43,942 bases of DNA from Fidelibacterota bacterium (GTDB lineage Bacteria; Fidelibacterota; Marinisomatia; Marinisomatales; UBA1611): contig PAPB01000035.1 of NCBI GenBank assembly GCA_002708715.1, forward strand, positions 86,285 through 130,226. The letters run 5' to 3'. Within the stretch, counting starts at the first letter, position 1. Each line of letters begins with the position of its first letter. The notes below the pieces were generated by a model. It did not search any database. It worked only from the letters and a program-made list of their open reading frames with translations, and had not been told where the DNA came from. Shown here in pieces: positions 35,019-43,930 of this stretch. Position numbers and translations under genes: made by a program.

Positions 35019-36753
35019 ATTTAATGAGAATCATTTTTTTAGTTTTTCTAAACTTTCTAGTATCTATGCTATAGAGGTAAAGACCTGCTGATACTGGTTG
35101 ACCTTGATTATTGGTAGCATTCCATTGTACGGATTTGTAGCCAGTATTTTGGACTTCACTGATAAGATTACTAATCACATTCCCAAGCATATCATATATT
35201 GTAATTTTTACAAAAATATCTTCTGGGAGATTATATTGTAATGTAGTTACAGGATTGAATGGGTTTGGATAATTTTGATGTAAGAAATATTGTATAGGTA
35301 CATTTTCATAATTTGATCCAAGAATAGCATTATTAACATATATATAATTTTGAAAATTTTGATTTTCTAAATCATTTGGGCCAAGATTTGTAATCGTACC
35401 AAAATTATCTTCTAAAATAATTCTAATATTCCAAGTCCCTTCAGTTGACCCCATTGGTATTTCTATTGAACTAGCTATAGTGGAAGACATAACATTTTCC
35501 GCGAATAAACCTGAACTTTCTAGCATCTCACCACCATTTATAGGTCCTCCATTAATTATTAACCTTAATATATAACTGGATAAATAATCATCGCTGTCTT
35601 CGGCATTTAATGTAAAACCAATATTAATTGATTCCTGACTAGTGTTTACAGTATCACCATAAATTGAAAAATTGATGAGCGAAGGACCAGTGTTTCCTGT
35701 AGCACAATCAATAGGGCAATTATCTTCATTTTCAGGACCGCCACAAATACCATCTCCGCAACATGGATTACCTGGTGGGACATCCTCGCAATCAGGTACA
35801 CCTCCTCCTCCATTAGCAATCTCGCCTTTTAGGCACCTGGTAAAATATGGGAATTCATCTGTGACCATATAATAATATATACCATCAGGGAATTCAGGGG
35901 TCACACCTATTCTACCATTACATTCATCTAAATCTCCATAGCCTGCTTCAAATTCAAAATCTTGAGTGAAAGCTCCCATTGGAATAGGAATATTTGGATA
36001 TGTTATTCCTTGACCGCCTCCTAATGCTGTTAAAGTATCAGGGCGTCCTTCATCAGGGGTGTCTTTTAATTTCCAACTAGGCTGTAAGGATATGAGTTCA
36101 CTTGTAGAATCATTTGGATTTGAATAACCATATCTTGCATACACAGGAAATCCATCCGAAGCCCATCCAACAAGAGTCATACCTTGATTGTCTCCTAAAA
36201 AATCTATTAACAACTCTGGCATTCCATGGTAATGATATTCTCCCGAAGGTTGCACATGAGCGTGATTCATATCATCGCCAAAATTAAATGTTTCATGACC
36301 TAGAGCTTCTATATTCCAATTTCCTTGTCCTTGTGCAAGACTACATTCTCCTTCATCGTTACATCTTCCTGCTGTAGCAGGATCAAATTTTACACTATTG
36401 ATTGCGTAAGCGATAGCTCCAGCTGGACCACCTACAGGCTCACCATTTTCTGATACTATTGTTGGGCAAATAGTAAAAACTTCATTCACAGTTTGTTCGC
36501 TTATAGTATTAGGGTTATGTGCATTAGGGAAAGTTCCTACTTCATGGTTTGGAATACCATTTCCAGAAAGTATCCTATTTATATCATCAGATGTCCATGA
36601 GTAGATGCTATATGCATTAACTGATTCATCGTCATTATAGATTTCTTCATTGATATTATCTAAAACACCAATTGTGGAATATTCATTATCTTCACACTGG
36701 CCAAATATTGAATTCAATAATGTTGCAATAAAAAATATAAATATTAATTTCAT
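35017..36753 (-). CDS. YHYH-domain secreted protein with T9SS sorting domain
   Basis: Exported protein with a signal peptide (about 1-18, ending 'SIFGQ') and a YHYH domain named for its motif, here Y173-H176 in 'GEYHYHG'. The domain also has 'HAHVQPSG' and 'GWASDGFPVYARYG' as in other YHYH proteins. A short Cys-rich stretch (about 325-350, 'PCCGDGICGGPENEDNCP') and an immunoglobulin-like beta domain follow. The C-terminal T9SS domain starts at YPNPFNP (Y495) and ends 'KKMILIK'. The function of YHYH proteins is not known; the His-rich motif suggests metal binding. A surface location is inferred from the sorting domain. Confidence 0.87.
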   Translation of the reverse strand: MKLIFIFFIATLLNSIFGQCEDNEYSTIGVLDNINEEIYNDDESVNAYSIYSWTSDDINRILSGNGIPNHEVGTFPNAHNPNTISEQTVNEVFTICPTIVSENGEPVGGPAGAIAYAINSVKFDPATAGRCNDEGECSLAQGQGNWNIEALGHETFNFGDDMNHAHVQPSGEYHYHGMPELLIDFLGDNQGMTLVGWASDGFPVYARYGYSNPNDSTSELISLQPSWKLKDTPDEGRPDTLTALGGGQGITYPNIPIPMGAFTQDFEFEAGYGDLDECNGRIGVTPEFPDGIYYYMVTDEFPYFTRCLKGEIANGGGGVPDCEDVPPGNPCCGDGICGGPENEDNCPIDCATGNTGPSLINFSIYGDTVNTSQESINIGFTLNAEDSDDYLSSYILRLIINGGPINGGEMLESSGLFAENVMSSTIASSIEIPMGSTEGTWNIRIILEDNFGTITNLGPNDLENQNFQNYIYVNNAILGSNYENVPIQYFLHQNYPNPFNPVTTLQYNLPEDIFVKITIYDMLGNVISNLISEVQNTGYKSVQWNATNNQGQPVSAGLYLYSIDTRKFRKTKKMILIK

Positions 36754-36836
36754 TCTATTAACCTTCGTACTGAATATTTAGATGTATCATTACTTTTGGC
36801 TCTTAAATCGAAAATAAGTTAAAAAATAATTATTTT

Positions 36837-37166
36837 TTACAAAATCTCTTGGTTTTTAAATGTATTGACAATAGAAACTCCAGCAGCTATCAGTAAAAGG
36901 CCTACTAGGGATTGCCATTGTAAAGATTGATTATAAAACAAATAACCTAATAATGTAATTAAAAATATACCTACACCTGCCCAAGTTGAATATGCAATAG
37001 CGATTGGAATTTCTTTTAAGGCAAAAGTTAATAAGTAAAATGAAATCATATATGATACAATTAAAATAATACTTATAAGTGGCTTGGTGAAATTTTTTGA
37101 AACTGGTAATAAAATTGTCCCAAAAACTTCAAAAATTATTGCACCAATTAGGTATAAATATGACAT
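36837..37166 (-). CDS. Small multidrug resistance (SMR) family transporter
   Basis: 109-residue, four-helix membrane protein of the EmrE-like SMR family. The essential membrane-embedded acid is E13 in 'IIFEVFGT'. The helix-3 signature 'AIAYSTWAGVGIF' carries the conserved Tyr, Trp and Gly residues. Such proteins export cationic or guanidinium compounds by proton exchange as dimers. The length is typical. The substrate subtype cannot be fixed by eye. It is on the same strand as the YHYH gene downstream and the esterase gene upstream. Confidence 0.9.
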   Translation of the reverse strand: MSYLYLIGAIIFEVFGTILLPVSKNFTKPLISIILIVSYMISFYLLTFALKEIPIAIAYSTWAGVGIFLITLLGYLFYNQSLQWQSLVGLLLIAAGVSIVNTFKNQEIL

Positions 37167-37231
37167 AAGTAATATGATTATTTAGAAATTTATATTAATT
37201 CTTTATGAAATTTACCCATCATCGCCCAAAC

Positions 37232-37257
37232 AAAAAAACCTATGAATGCTGGAGTTT
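37232..37257 (-). terminator. Terminator-like palindrome after esterase gene
   Basis: Minus strand: AACT, a central 'CCAGCATTCAT', AGGTT, then seven Ts and GTTTG, 26 bases past the esterase stop. The arms are degenerate (four pairs), but position, T-tract and the shared ATTC centre fit a terminator of the family also found at 43903-43918. Confidence 0.5.
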
Positions 37258-37282
37258 GATGTTTCGATGGTTTATATAATTG

Positions 37283-38500
37283 TTAGATCTTGATATTATT
37301 TAAAGAAATAGGAATTTCACCAAAATATATACTCTTTGGGTCTCCATATTCTTTTATTGAATTTGAAATAGTCTTTCTATTTCTAAAAACCATACCATTG
37401 AAGATTTCTTTACCTAAATATTTAACGATAACATTTTTATCCATATTAATGAGATTATCATTTAATCTAATCACAATATCAGATAAAGTTGTTTGCTCAA
37501 TAGTGATTGTTTGATTATTGATACTTGCTATTATTAAAGAATTATTTTGAGGCTTATTCACTTTTAGCCAATAAAATCGTTTGTGAGTTACATCATCTTG
37601 TTTCCAAACAACTTTTTTTGGATATGGATTACGGGTAAACTTAGAAATCCATGAAATACCTGAGGAATCTAACCCATCTATATGTGGCCTTGATAGATCT
37701 TTTCTTTTTGCATGTGATATGTGATGCCCCTTTCCTTTATATATCTTCACTTGATGTACATAACCCTCTGGATCATTTTTTCTTAGATTAGTTAACTTTT
37801 TTTCCCATCCTAATGCAACTTTATTACGATTATAGGCTGAATCATTCTCTCCCATATGTATTGTAAATCCTATGTTTCTCAAACCAAGAGGGCTTGCATC
37901 ATTTGGGTGACCTGCCATCATTGCAGCGGCCGCAAATCGATCAGCCATTCTTGGAGCTAATTGATATACTCCATCACCACCCGCTGAGTAACCCATGAGA
38001 TATACTCTATTGGGATTTACATTATAAAAAATGATCATATTTTGAATCATTTTATTAAAAAAAATGTCTATATGTTCTTGATGCCACATGTCCCATGTAT
38101 TTGTTGGTGAGCGAGGTGTTAATAAAATCCCTTCTTCTAGTTTATATAATTCTTTGTGGCGATTCCATTGCTTTTCATTATATGCATTAGGAACGCTTCC
38201 ACCGCCATGCAAAGAAAAATATACGCTCCATCCATCAATAGGTTCTTTACCAAAAATTTTTATATCGTATTTTAGTTCTTTATTATCAATTTTGATTATC
38301 TGATTCTCAATTTCTTGTATTCTATCTAATTTAAGATTTAAACTGTAATTTTTGTAGAGCTCTTCTTTTAGTTTTTCTGCATCAGTTTTATTTAAAGGTG
38401 GGCTAACTTTTATTTGATTTTGATTTTTATTCGTTTTGCTATTATTGCAATAAAAGAAAAATGTTATAATAAGAATTGGTAAAATTTTTTTCATATGCAA
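37283..38500 (-). CDS. Alpha/beta-hydrolase (esterase/depolymerase-like) lipoprotein
   Basis: Secreted or envelope alpha/beta hydrolase. The leader ends at Cys18 ('FFFYC', an unusual lipobox). The oxyanion 'HGGG' is at 98-101 and the nucleophile elbow 'GYSAGG' holds S172. 'MGENDSAY' gives the likely Asp and 'KGKGHHISH' the His. The layout resembles PHB-depolymerase or feruloyl-esterase-like enzymes (residues about 75-275), followed by a beta-rich C-terminal domain (about 300-405). The substrate is unknown. It lies downstream of the GH97 gene on the same strand, so it may remove acyl groups from a glycan, but that is only inferred from proximity. Confidence 0.78.
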   Translation of the reverse strand: MHMKKILPILIITFFFYCNNSKTNKNQNQIKVSPPLNKTDAEKLKEELYKNYSLNLKLDRIQEIENQIIKIDNKELKYDIKIFGKEPIDGWSVYFSLHGGGSVPNAYNEKQWNRHKELYKLEEGILLTPRSPTNTWDMWHQEHIDIFFNKMIQNMIIFYNVNPNRVYLMGYSAGGDGVYQLAPRMADRFAAAAMMAGHPNDASPLGLRNIGFTIHMGENDSAYNRNKVALGWEKKLTNLRKNDPEGYVHQVKIYKGKGHHISHAKRKDLSRPHIDGLDSSGISWISKFTRNPYPKKVVWKQDDVTHKRFYWLKVNKPQNNSLIIASINNQTITIEQTTLSDIVIRLNDNLINMDKNVIVKYLGKEIFNGMVFRNRKTISNSIKEYGDPKSIYFGEIPISLNNIKI

Positions 38501-38559
38501 ATATATCCATAATCACCTATACAAAAAATACCACATGAATTTTGAGTTTGTATAAGTGT

Positions 38560-40929
38560 TTATTGAATATATTTAAAACGAATAGCTTGCCCACCACCTT
38601 CAGCGAGATTCATTTTAAATATATCATTTCTAGAAACTATTTTTTTAGAAATATTAAAATCAGTAGGGTTCAATTTCCAATTAGAATACTTCCCATCAGA
38701 ATAAATTGTAGCTTCGTAAAACCCTTCATCTAAGAAAGATAAATTCAACTCAAATGATCGCTTATTTTCATTAGTAATTCCTCCGATATACCAATCTGGA
38801 GTATCTCTATCTTTCCTTGCTATTGTTACATATTCTTGAATCTTTCCATTTAAAACAATAGTCGTATCCCAATTTACTGGCACGTCTTTAATAAACTGGA
38901 AGGCAGGATGTTTTTCATAATTATCAATAAAATCAGCTGCCATTTGTAAAGGACTGTAAATGACTACATATAGTGCGAGTTGTTTTGCTAATGTTGTTTT
39001 TACGCGTTGAATATCTGTATCCGGGTAACCTTTAATTAGATTTAGATCTAAATTTTGAAAAGGAATTTTTATAGTATCTTGTCCATTTACTTTGCCATTT
39101 TCATCAACCCAGATTTTTCTATTATTTTTATTTTTCAGAGCTTCAGGAATCCATATGTTATACTTTTCTATAGCAGGAAGATCAGCAATAATTCCCCATT
39201 CCCATTCGCCAATTTGAAAATTTTGTTTGATTATCCATGTATTTATTTTTTTACCCTTGTTTAAACTCTCTTTTAAGGTCATGTTTTTCTCTAGCCAGAT
39301 TGATTCACTACTCTTAAACCTAAAATTTTCATAGCCATTGCCACTATCAATTACTGTAATAATTATAGGATACTCCTTAAAATTTTGATTATCAATATCC
39401 TCATACATTAAATCAAATATTCCTGGGGTAAAATCCATTGGTGAATTCAATAATCTCGTAAATGGTAGTATTAAGGTATGATTTGGAGGGTTACCATTTA
39501 ACCATGCATTATATTCCATACCCCTAGCACCTTCTCTTGTTAGCATATTAGGGAATGTCCTTCTTTCACCAGTATCCTTAATTGGTTCATGAAAATTGAC
39601 TCCAATCTTATACTCTAATGCTTTTTGTAAAACTTTTCTATAATAGTTCACACCATATTGACTATAATGAAATTCAGTTTTATCTAGTTTAGATCCAACA
39701 TGTCCAATTTTTACATTTTTTATGCCCAACTCATTTAACAGAGAAAATGCGGAATCAATCTGAGAAAGGTAATTTTTTGTATTTGCCATTGTCTCATGAT
39801 ATGCTTGTATGGATATATTTTTTGAATTAGCATATTTTTGAATTTTTTTTATATCAAAATCGGAAGTTGATTGAGTAAAGCTTATAGTTACAGAATCTTT
39901 TGGAAATAAGCTCTCCCAACCTGATGCCCATCCTTCTATTAAAACTTCATCAAAACCATGTTTAGAAGCAAAATCGATATATTTTTTACTTCTATCAATG
40001 GTAGCACCATGGTTGAAACCTTCTTTCCATGTCCATTTACCTATTATCATACCCCACCAAATACCTATATACTTTGAAGGTTTTATCCAAGAATAATCAT
40101 CTACTTTACATGGTTCATTACAATTTAATATTAAATTCGAGCCAATTAAATCTTTTGCTTCTTCTACTAAGATTAATGTTCTCCAAGGACTTTTAAATGG
40201 TAATTCTGTTCTAACCTTATCCCCATTTTTCCATGGTGCAAGATCACAATTCAAAATATTCCCATCACTAAAAATTTGCATGCTAGAATAATTTACCAAT
40301 GAAGCTTCATGGATACTCATATGTATACCATTTTTATACTTAATTGTAAGCGGCGTATGAGATGTATCCATTTGAGATGCTTTGGAATTATTATATAAAT
40401 GTTCATATCTATTCTTTGTATAGGCAGGAGTCCACCATAAATTAGCATCTTCAATCAAATTAAATTGTGTAAGTTCATCAATCAGAATAACACTATCACC
40501 ATGCACCTCTTCATTATTTAAATGATATCTAAATGCTATCCCATCATTATAAGCTCGGAATATTAAATTTCCAGTTTCAATATTTTCAAGATTTTTAAAG
40601 GAAATTATAGTTTCATTAAACATGTTTTTTACTTTTTTTGTTTCACCCCATGGTAATTGCCAAATATTATTATGAAACCTTGTTTTAATTTGTTTTATTT
40701 TATGTTTTTTGGGGAATTTTTCACCATTTTTAAAAATTAAACCTAACTTTGATTGTGCAATTACCTCCTGATTATTAAGGAAAACTTTGTAGTATATATC
40801 ATTATTATTTTGATCTATGTATACATTAATCTTTCTATTTGGTGATTCAATTAAAATAGAAGGATTTTTATTATCGCATCTCCAAAAAACAAATCCAATA
40901 ATTATTATTAAAAAAAGATATCTACACAT
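38560..40929 (-). CDS. GH97 alpha-glucosidase-like (SusB-type) enzyme
   Basis: Glycoside hydrolase family 97 enzyme of 789 residues with an N-terminal beta-supersandwich (about 20-290), a catalytic barrel (about 290-640) and a C-terminal beta domain. Key glutamates align by spacing with SusB of Bacteroides: E379 ('YHETMANTKNY') with base E439, E448 ('FHEP') with base E508, E466 with E526, and E472 ('ARGMEY') with acid E532; the 69, 18 and 6 residue gaps are identical. 'VKIGHVG' has Gly where retaining GH97 galactosidases have the Asp nucleophile, so an inverting alpha-glucosidase is predicted. The leader ends 'FWRC' (Cys18), so lipoprotein status is likely but not certain. It could finish the starch products of the GH13 locus. 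Confidence 0.9.
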   Translation of the reverse strand: MCRYLFLIIIIGFVFWRCDNKNPSILIESPNRKINVYIDQNNNDIYYKVFLNNQEVIAQSKLGLIFKNGEKFPKKHKIKQIKTRFHNNIWQLPWGETKKVKNMFNETIISFKNLENIETGNLIFRAYNDGIAFRYHLNNEEVHGDSVILIDELTQFNLIEDANLWWTPAYTKNRYEHLYNNSKASQMDTSHTPLTIKYKNGIHMSIHEASLVNYSSMQIFSDGNILNCDLAPWKNGDKVRTELPFKSPWRTLILVEEAKDLIGSNLILNCNEPCKVDDYSWIKPSKYIGIWWGMIIGKWTWKEGFNHGATIDRSKKYIDFASKHGFDEVLIEGWASGWESLFPKDSVTISFTQSTSDFDIKKIQKYANSKNISIQAYHETMANTKNYLSQIDSAFSLLNELGIKNVKIGHVGSKLDKTEFHYSQYGVNYYRKVLQKALEYKIGVNFHEPIKDTGERRTFPNMLTREGARGMEYNAWLNGNPPNHTLILPFTRLLNSPMDFTPGIFDLMYEDIDNQNFKEYPIIITVIDSGNGYENFRFKSSESIWLEKNMTLKESLNKGKKINTWIIKQNFQIGEWEWGIIADLPAIEKYNIWIPEALKNKNNRKIWVDENGKVNGQDTIKIPFQNLDLNLIKGYPDTDIQRVKTTLAKQLALYVVIYSPLQMAADFIDNYEKHPAFQFIKDVPVNWDTTIVLNGKIQEYVTIARKDRDTPDWYIGGITNENKRSFELNLSFLDEGFYEATIYSDGKYSNWKLNPTDFNISKKIVSRNDIFKMNLAEGGGQAIRFKYIQ

Positions 40930-40971
40930 CTAAATCTTTACCCAACTCGGTTTCTTTTTATGAATAAGTAT

Positions 40972-41046
40972 AAATGATTATATACTATGTTTACTGGCAC
41001 TAATATTGAAGTACTTTGAAGTTCCATAAGTATATAATAATCATTT
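40972..41046. repeat. Imperfect inverted repeat in divergent promoter region
   Basis: AAATGATTATATACT at 40972-40986 is mirrored by AGTATATAATAATCATTT at 41029-41046, a 15-base match with a 3-base bulge, separated by 42 bases. It sits between the divergent GH97 gene and the small membrane protein gene, so it could be an operator or a cruciform-prone promoter element. AT-rich sequence makes chance pairing more likely. Confidence 0.35.
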
Positions 41047-41147
41047 AAATTAATAATGAAACTAAGGAATATGATTACTATTTATAGAGAATGTAGGAAT
41101 ACATAAACAGAATTTTATTTGAGTTTAAATTATGCAAGAAGTTTAAA

Positions 41148-41390
41148 ATGGATAGAAGCTATATTAAGTCTGAGGAAAAGGCAAGTGTTCTTGGAGAATG
41201 GATATTGTTTTTTAATATACTTGGGATATTTTTTTGGTTAGTTTATGAGTTGTATAAATCATTCAATAGCGAACCCACTTATAGATGGGAATCATCATTT
41301 AATGTTGTTGGTCTATCTATGGGTTTAATATTTGTTTTTCTTTTTCTGTTTTTTATATCAAAAAGCCTTGTCAAAAAACACCTATCGTGA
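41148..41390 (+). CDS. Small two-helix membrane protein, unknown
   Basis: 80 residues: a charged N-terminus ('MDRSYIKSEEKAS'), a membrane helix ('WILFFNILGIFFWLVY'), a polar loop and a second helix ('VVGLSMGLIFVFLFLFFI') with a basic tail. The stop overlaps the GTG start of the following GT4 gene (GTGA), which suggests translational coupling and a linked role, perhaps as a membrane partner of the transferase. No family is recognised. Confidence 0.6.
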   Translation: MDRSYIKSEEKASVLGEWILFFNILGIFFWLVYELYKSFNSEPTYRWESSFNVVGLSMGLIFVFLFLFFISKSLVKKHLS

Positions 41391-42664
41391 TTAAATATCC
41401 TTCATTCTTATTTATTAGTGCATCTGATATAAATGGTGGTGCTAGTATTGTTGCATATCAATTACATAATGGACTTTTAGCAAGAGGGTATACATCAAAA
41501 ATGGTAGTTTCAAGAAAGTTTTCAAATGATGATAGTGTTATTGAAATTAATTCGTATTCAAAAAAGATTATACATTCTTTGGTTTATGGAGATATAAATT
41601 TTCCTTTTAGTTACCGAATTGGAAAAATGATTGAATTATTAAAAGAAAGTTTTTATAAATATCTGAAAAAAAGTCGTAAAGATGTATTTTTCTATCCAGC
41701 CTCAAGAAGGATACTCAATTTAATTAATTATAAACCAGATATAATTCAATTGCATGATATTCATGATGATTATTTTGATATATCCCTGATTAAGAAATGG
41801 TCAAATCATTCAGCTATATTTTTTAAAAATTGTGACTTGTGGTTATTTGGGGATTGGGATCAAAATAAAAAGGAATGGGTTTTAAATCAAACAATTACAA
41901 AAAGATCAATTACAGAAAATGTAAAAATTAATTACATACATCCATCGGAATGGGTGAAGCATAAACTAACTGGCATTAAACTTCATCCAAAAAGTGTTGA
42001 AAGAGTAATAAAAGATACTGTTGATTTGCAATATTTCTATCCTAGTGATAGAAATATTGCAAGAAAAGCTTTAGGCATAGATGAAGAATGTTTCCTGATT
42101 TTGACAATGGCTTTTGGTTTTAAAGATAATCCTCATAAAGATATTACTACCGTATTAAAGGCTTTTAAAAAAGTAAATCAAATTAAAATCAATACAAAAT
42201 TATTAGTTGTTGGTGATAGTCTACATAAATACAATGAGATTAATACAAAAAACATTATATTCTTTGAACCTTGTTTCGATAAGGAAAAAATTAGAAATAT
42301 TTATAGGTCTGCTAATATTTATGTTCACTCTGCGTTTATAGAAACATGGTGTTTAACAATAACTGAGGCAAGGGCATCAGGATTACCAATTATTGCATCT
42401 AATGTTGGTGCTATTCCAGAACAAATCATTAATTGTAATTACAATAATTTAAAAAATGGTTATGTTAATAATGAAAATGGAATATTGTTTGATCCAGGTT
42501 CTGATAAACAACTAGCTAATTATATAAATATTCTATATGATAATGAATCATTATGCAAAAAATTAGGGGAAAATAGTAGAAAAAACATTGAGGACTTCGG
42601 GATGGAAGAACTTTTAAATTCTAATTTAGAATATTATCATGATGTTCTAAATAGCAGTAATTAA
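41387..42664 (+). CDS. GT4-family glycosyltransferase
   Basis: Cytoplasmic or membrane-associated GT-B glycosyltransferase, 425 residues. The N-terminal Rossmann domain starts 'DINGGASIVAYQLHNGL' (donor/acceptor loop). The C-terminal domain contains the GT4 signature 'FIETWCLTITEARASGLPII' (split around residues 317-336) with the E-x7-E pattern binding the nucleotide sugar, followed by 'GAIPEQI' and 'NGILFDPGS'. The start is GTG within the preceding stop. It probably adds a sugar to a lipid-linked or surface glycan. Donor and acceptor are unknown. Confidence 0.88.
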   Translation: MIKYPSFLFISASDINGGASIVAYQLHNGLLARGYTSKMVVSRKFSNDDSVIEINSYSKKIIHSLVYGDINFPFSYRIGKMIELLKESFYKYLKKSRKDVFFYPASRRILNLINYKPDIIQLHDIHDDYFDISLIKKWSNHSAIFFKNCDLWLFGDWDQNKKEWVLNQTITKRSITENVKINYIHPSEWVKHKLTGIKLHPKSVERVIKDTVDLQYFYPSDRNIARKALGIDEECFLILTMAFGFKDNPHKDITTVLKAFKKVNQIKINTKLLVVGDSLHKYNEINTKNIIFFEPCFDKEKIRNIYRSANIYVHSAFIETWCLTITEARASGLPIIASNVGAIPEQIINCNYNNLKNGYVNNENGILFDPGSDKQLANYINILYDNESLCKKLGENSRKNIEDFGMEELLNSNLEYYHDVLNSSN

Positions 42665-42825
42665 AAATATTTTTATTTTTAATGTTGGAATCATTTTACG
42701 TATATCTTCCAATTCCGACAATAGCTGATTATTTAACGTATTTAATAAAAGACAACTTTTTGACCATTCTGACATCATAAGGTTTTTCACCATAATTACA
42801 TTATAAGGAGAAGAAAAGATAGATA

Positions 42826-42850
42826 CAAAAAACCCCACTAATGGGTGTGG
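42826..42850 (-). terminator. Intrinsic terminator of the 42972-43868 gene
   Basis: Minus strand: CCACAC and GTGGGG pair with one mismatch around a 6-base loop (CCATTA), followed by six Ts. It lies about 120 bases beyond the stop of the glycine-rich membrane protein gene. Confidence 0.6.
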
Positions 42851-42856
42851 AAACTT

Positions 42857-42896
42857 GTCCTTTTGTCCCTTAAATGCTAAAAGGACAGAAGGGCAC
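42857..42896. other. Hairpin with two alternative pairings
   Basis: GTCCTTTT at 42857-42864 pairs exactly with AAAAGGAC at 42879-42886. Alternatively CCCTT (about 42867-42871) can pair with AAGGG (about 42889-42893). The two pairings exclude each other, as in a bistable RNA. No long T-tract follows on either strand. Confidence 0.35.
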
Positions 42897-42971
42897 TAGT
42901 CTGGACGTATCAAGAAATAAACCTTGTTTGGACTTTAAATATTCTACAATAATTATAGTTAAAATAGTCAG

Positions 42972-43868
42972 CTATCCACTAGAGACCGTTCCAGTCATTA
43001 ATAGAAAACTCAAAAGTGCGAAACATCCTAACTGAGTTTTGTAAACAGATTTTCTTCTTAGTTTTTTTTCTTTTTCTTTAAAGGATTTTTTATAAATAGA
43101 TTTCTGTTCAGAATCAAGTTTTATAAAATTAGAATTTTTTGTATCAAAATTTGACTTGATTCCTCCTTCAACAAAAAGAATAGCTGCTGGGACTCCCACC
43201 CATCCTAATAAACATGAGCCAAAACCAAATGTTTGATAATTCATTGTATTAAATGAATTAATGGCATCATTATTTGCTAATGAAACCACCTCATTGTTTT
43301 TAATAGATTGACTCATATTCTCACTTAGTTTTTTTGCTATCTCTTGTGTTCCGTAAAGTAATTGAATAAAAAAATCATATTTTTCCCCTATTGACCAGCT
43401 TCTCATATCAGTATAGTTTTCAGAATTTTTATATAAAAAATCAGAAAACCTTTTATATCCATAAATTGCACCTAGACCCATTCCAATATATAGTGATGGT
43501 AGTTGTTTGTTATCTTTCCAAGTAAATAACGCAGCCCATGGTGCAGCGGTGCTTCCAACTCCTTTCCCCTTCTCAGCAAACCCAAGCCCTAATAAGGTGC
43601 CAGTAAATAGACCGCAAATTCCTCCAGCAAAGCCAGATACTCCTCCAGCAATAGTTGGTAAAAGTAAATTAAAACTTGAATATGAGCTCACGCTGTTTAT
43701 ATCAAATAATGGTATTTCAGTGCTATCTTCCAATTGAATGAAAGTATTTTGAACATTTGTAATTAACACATTTTTTAAAATTGCGGTATTAGTTTCAATT
43801 TTATAGTGACTAATGTCTCTTGCAATCATAACTTGAAAAAATAGGAATAGTAAATAAACAATATACAT
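42972..43868 (-). CDS. Exported glycine-rich membrane protein, unknown
   Basis: 298 residues with a hydrophobic leader ('MYIVYLLFLFFQVMIA'), a short beta-rich region (about 18-60, 'LKNVLITNVQNTFIQLEDSTEIPLFDI' split), and glycine-rich membrane segments ('GGVSGFAGGICGLFTGTLLGLGF' split around 75-97, and 'LYIGMGLGAIYGY'). A polar helical part (about 150-200), another hydrophobic patch, a strongly basic stretch ('KKSFKEKEKKLRRKSVYK') and a final hydrophobic helix follow. No family is recognised. I start at the ATG at 43868; the ATG at 43898 lies inside a terminator-associated repeat and would put polar residues before the leader. Confidence 0.55.
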   Translation of the reverse strand: MYIVYLLFLFFQVMIARDISHYKIETNTAILKNVLITNVQNTFIQLEDSTEIPLFDINSVSSYSSFNLLLPTIAGGVSGFAGGICGLFTGTLLGLGFAEKGKGVGSTAAPWAALFTWKDNKQLPSLYIGMGLGAIYGYKRFSDFLYKNSENYTDMRSWSIGEKYDFFIQLLYGTQEIAKKLSENMSQSIKNNEVVSLANNDAINSFNTMNYQTFGFGSCLLGWVGVPAAILFVEGGIKSNFDTKNSNFIKLDSEQKSIYKKSFKEKEKKLRRKSVYKTQLGCFALLSFLLMTGTVSSG

Positions 43869-43875
43869 ATCTAAA

Positions 43876-43930
43876 TCTACCCATCCTCCCACAAACAAAA
43901 AACTCCACGAATGTGAGGCTTGATGGTTAT
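43876..43930 (-). repeat. Dispersed terminator-palindrome repeat copy
   Basis: Minus-strand palindrome CCTCAC-ATTC-GTGGAG (43903-43918) is followed by TTTTTTGTTTG and then GGGAGGATGGGTAGA. The copy at 37212-37260 shares the ATTC loop, T-tract, GTTTG and a close match of the GATGGGTA flank. The 34685-34728 copy shares the tail more weakly. It presumably terminates a minus-strand gene lying beyond the window edge. Confidence 0.5.

Larger units (their letters stand above)
42665..42971. other. Convergent intergenic region with hairpins; weak small ORF
   Basis: This region between the GT4 gene and the convergent membrane-protein gene holds two structures: a minus-strand terminator (42826-42850) and a hairpin (42857-42886) with alternative pairings. 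A minus-strand ORF starting at 42799 (about 48 residues, ending within the GT4 tail) has a leucine-rich helical look but no ribosome binding site and no recognisable family, so I do not call it a gene. Confidence 0.5.

Noticed and set aside
42647-42838. 63-aa minus-strand ORF overlapping the GT4 tail
   Set aside because: No ribosome binding site, no recognisable family, and its N-terminus is made of the terminator hairpin; at most a shorter form from 42799 might be real.
43869-43898. Upstream ATG start for the last minus-strand gene
   Set aside because: These codons come from a dispersed terminator-associated repeat and would put polar residues before the leader peptide.
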